Source of the DNA: Microcoleus sp. FACHB-DQ6
GTDB lineage: Bacteria; Cyanobacteriota; Cyanobacteriia; Cyanobacteriales; Microcoleaceae
Direction: 5' to 3'
Assembly (NCBI GenBank): GCA_014695175.1
Contig: JACJNV010000121.1
Location: 27,648 to 91,647, forward strand
Length of the DNA stretch: 64,000 nucleotides
Shown here in pieces: positions 63,793 to 64,000 of this stretch; positions within the stretch are counted from its first letter, which is position 1, and each line of letters opens with the position of its first letter. The notes beneath the pieces were generated by a model. That model was not told the origin of the DNA. It searched no databases and saw only the letters and a list, made by a program, of their open reading frames with translations. The translations under genes and the position numbers were made by a program.

Positions 63793-64000
63793 TCAACGCG
63801 CCACTTGCCGCATATACTCCCCCCACAACTGAGCGGCATTTGCACTACCTCCCCCAGTCGGAGAATTATCATCATTTCCCAACCAAACTCCTGTCACCAG
63901 TTGCTGACTCGGAATATAACCGACAAACCACAAATCTCTATTATCATTAGTCGTGCCTGTTTTTCCAGCTTCTCCTAAGCCCAAAGCAGCACTGCTACCC
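63793..64000 (-). CDS. Penicillin-binding protein, C-terminal fragment (cut by window edge)
   Basis: The end of a class A penicillin-binding protein transpeptidase domain. The visible part reads [26 protein letters not shown] with the KTGTT box, then [10 protein letters not shown] and the end [11 protein letters not shown]. The N-terminal part lies beyond 64000. These proteins polymerise and cross-link peptidoglycan. The gene ends at 63793 with no Pro-rich tail. Confidence 0.9.
   Translation of the reverse strand, partial: GSSAALGLGEAGKTGTTNDNRDLWFVGYIPSQQLVTGVWLGNDDNSPTGGGSANAAQLWGEYMRQVAR

Overview
The window looks like chromosomal DNA of a filamentous, phycobilisome-bearing cyanobacterium, most likely an Oscillatoriales-type genome (Microcoleus, Oscillatoria or Phormidium; this rank is inference). 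The evidence is a phycobilisome rod-core linker, a CpcS/CpeS-type bilin lyase, NblA, Psb32, a sucrose-phosphate phosphatase, SLH-porin and DUF3747 surface proteins, a kinase fused to a GUN4 domain, several cyanobacteria-restricted DUFs (DUF1830, DUF4346, DUF6464), very frequent GCGATCGC/CGATCG words, and many short tandem and MITE-like repeats between genes.

Layout. 0.8-5.5 kb: DUF1830 and ComFB-like genes, DUF6464, sucrose-phosphate phosphatase, and a long SLH porin with a repetitive N-terminal region. 5.9-13.3 kb: a large LOV/PAS/GAF histidine kinase, a HAD phosphatase, a Uma2 protein, and aspartate kinase with four ACT domains. 13.5-15.6 kb: a small accessory patch with two unknown small genes and a solitary cytosine-5 DNA methyltransferase. 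15.9-25 kb: DUF4346, Psb32, an FMN reductase, FtsH, an M23 peptidase, a RecQ helicase and an RluA-type pseudouridine synthase. 25-28.5 kb: a NERD-like protein, then phycobilisome genes (cpcG, bilin lyase, and nblA, which is only 56 codons). 28.7-33 kb: the pstSCAB phosphate transporter with a Pho-box-like pair of half-sites before pstS. 33.3-36.6 kb: bioY, lspA and a radical SAM protein. 36.7-41.7 kb: a secreted unknown, a decayed HigB-type toxin followed by an intact antitoxin-like gene, an SRPBCC protein, a CPXCG protein, a glutamine amidotransferase, a membrane protein, and an FAD oxidoreductase that matches only the N-terminal half of the cyanobacterial SelD fusion. 41.9-51.2 kb: GHL10-type hydrolase, aldo/keto reductase, M20 amidohydrolase, bioD, a Ser/Thr kinase with a long Pro-rich tail, YqeY and prsA. 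51.6-58.7 kb: a DUF3747 surface protein whose SLH part is broken, then a two-gene operon of a 1434-residue SF1 helicase and a 296-residue partner next to tRNA-His. 59.3-64 kb: zinc-ribbon kinase-GUN4, manganese catalase, the siroheme/cobalamin pair cbiX-cobA, and the C-terminal end of a penicillin-binding protein running off the window.

How the genes work together. Three physiological blocks stand out: light harvesting and its turnover (cpcG, lyase, nblA, psb32, ftsH), phosphate uptake (pst), and tetrapyrrole branch enzymes (cbiX-cobA, with a GUN4-domain kinase nearby). Most other genes are housekeeping and singly transcribed.

The best candidate for an undescribed system is the helicase plus 296-residue partner at 53.2-58.4 kb, which overlap by 23 bases beside a tRNA gene. 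Also notable are the LOV kinase, the SelD-less oxidoreductase carrying an in-frame 14-bp repeat array, the toxin-dead/antitoxin-alive pair, and several dispersed repeat families. All calls come from reading the sequence; no database search was run.
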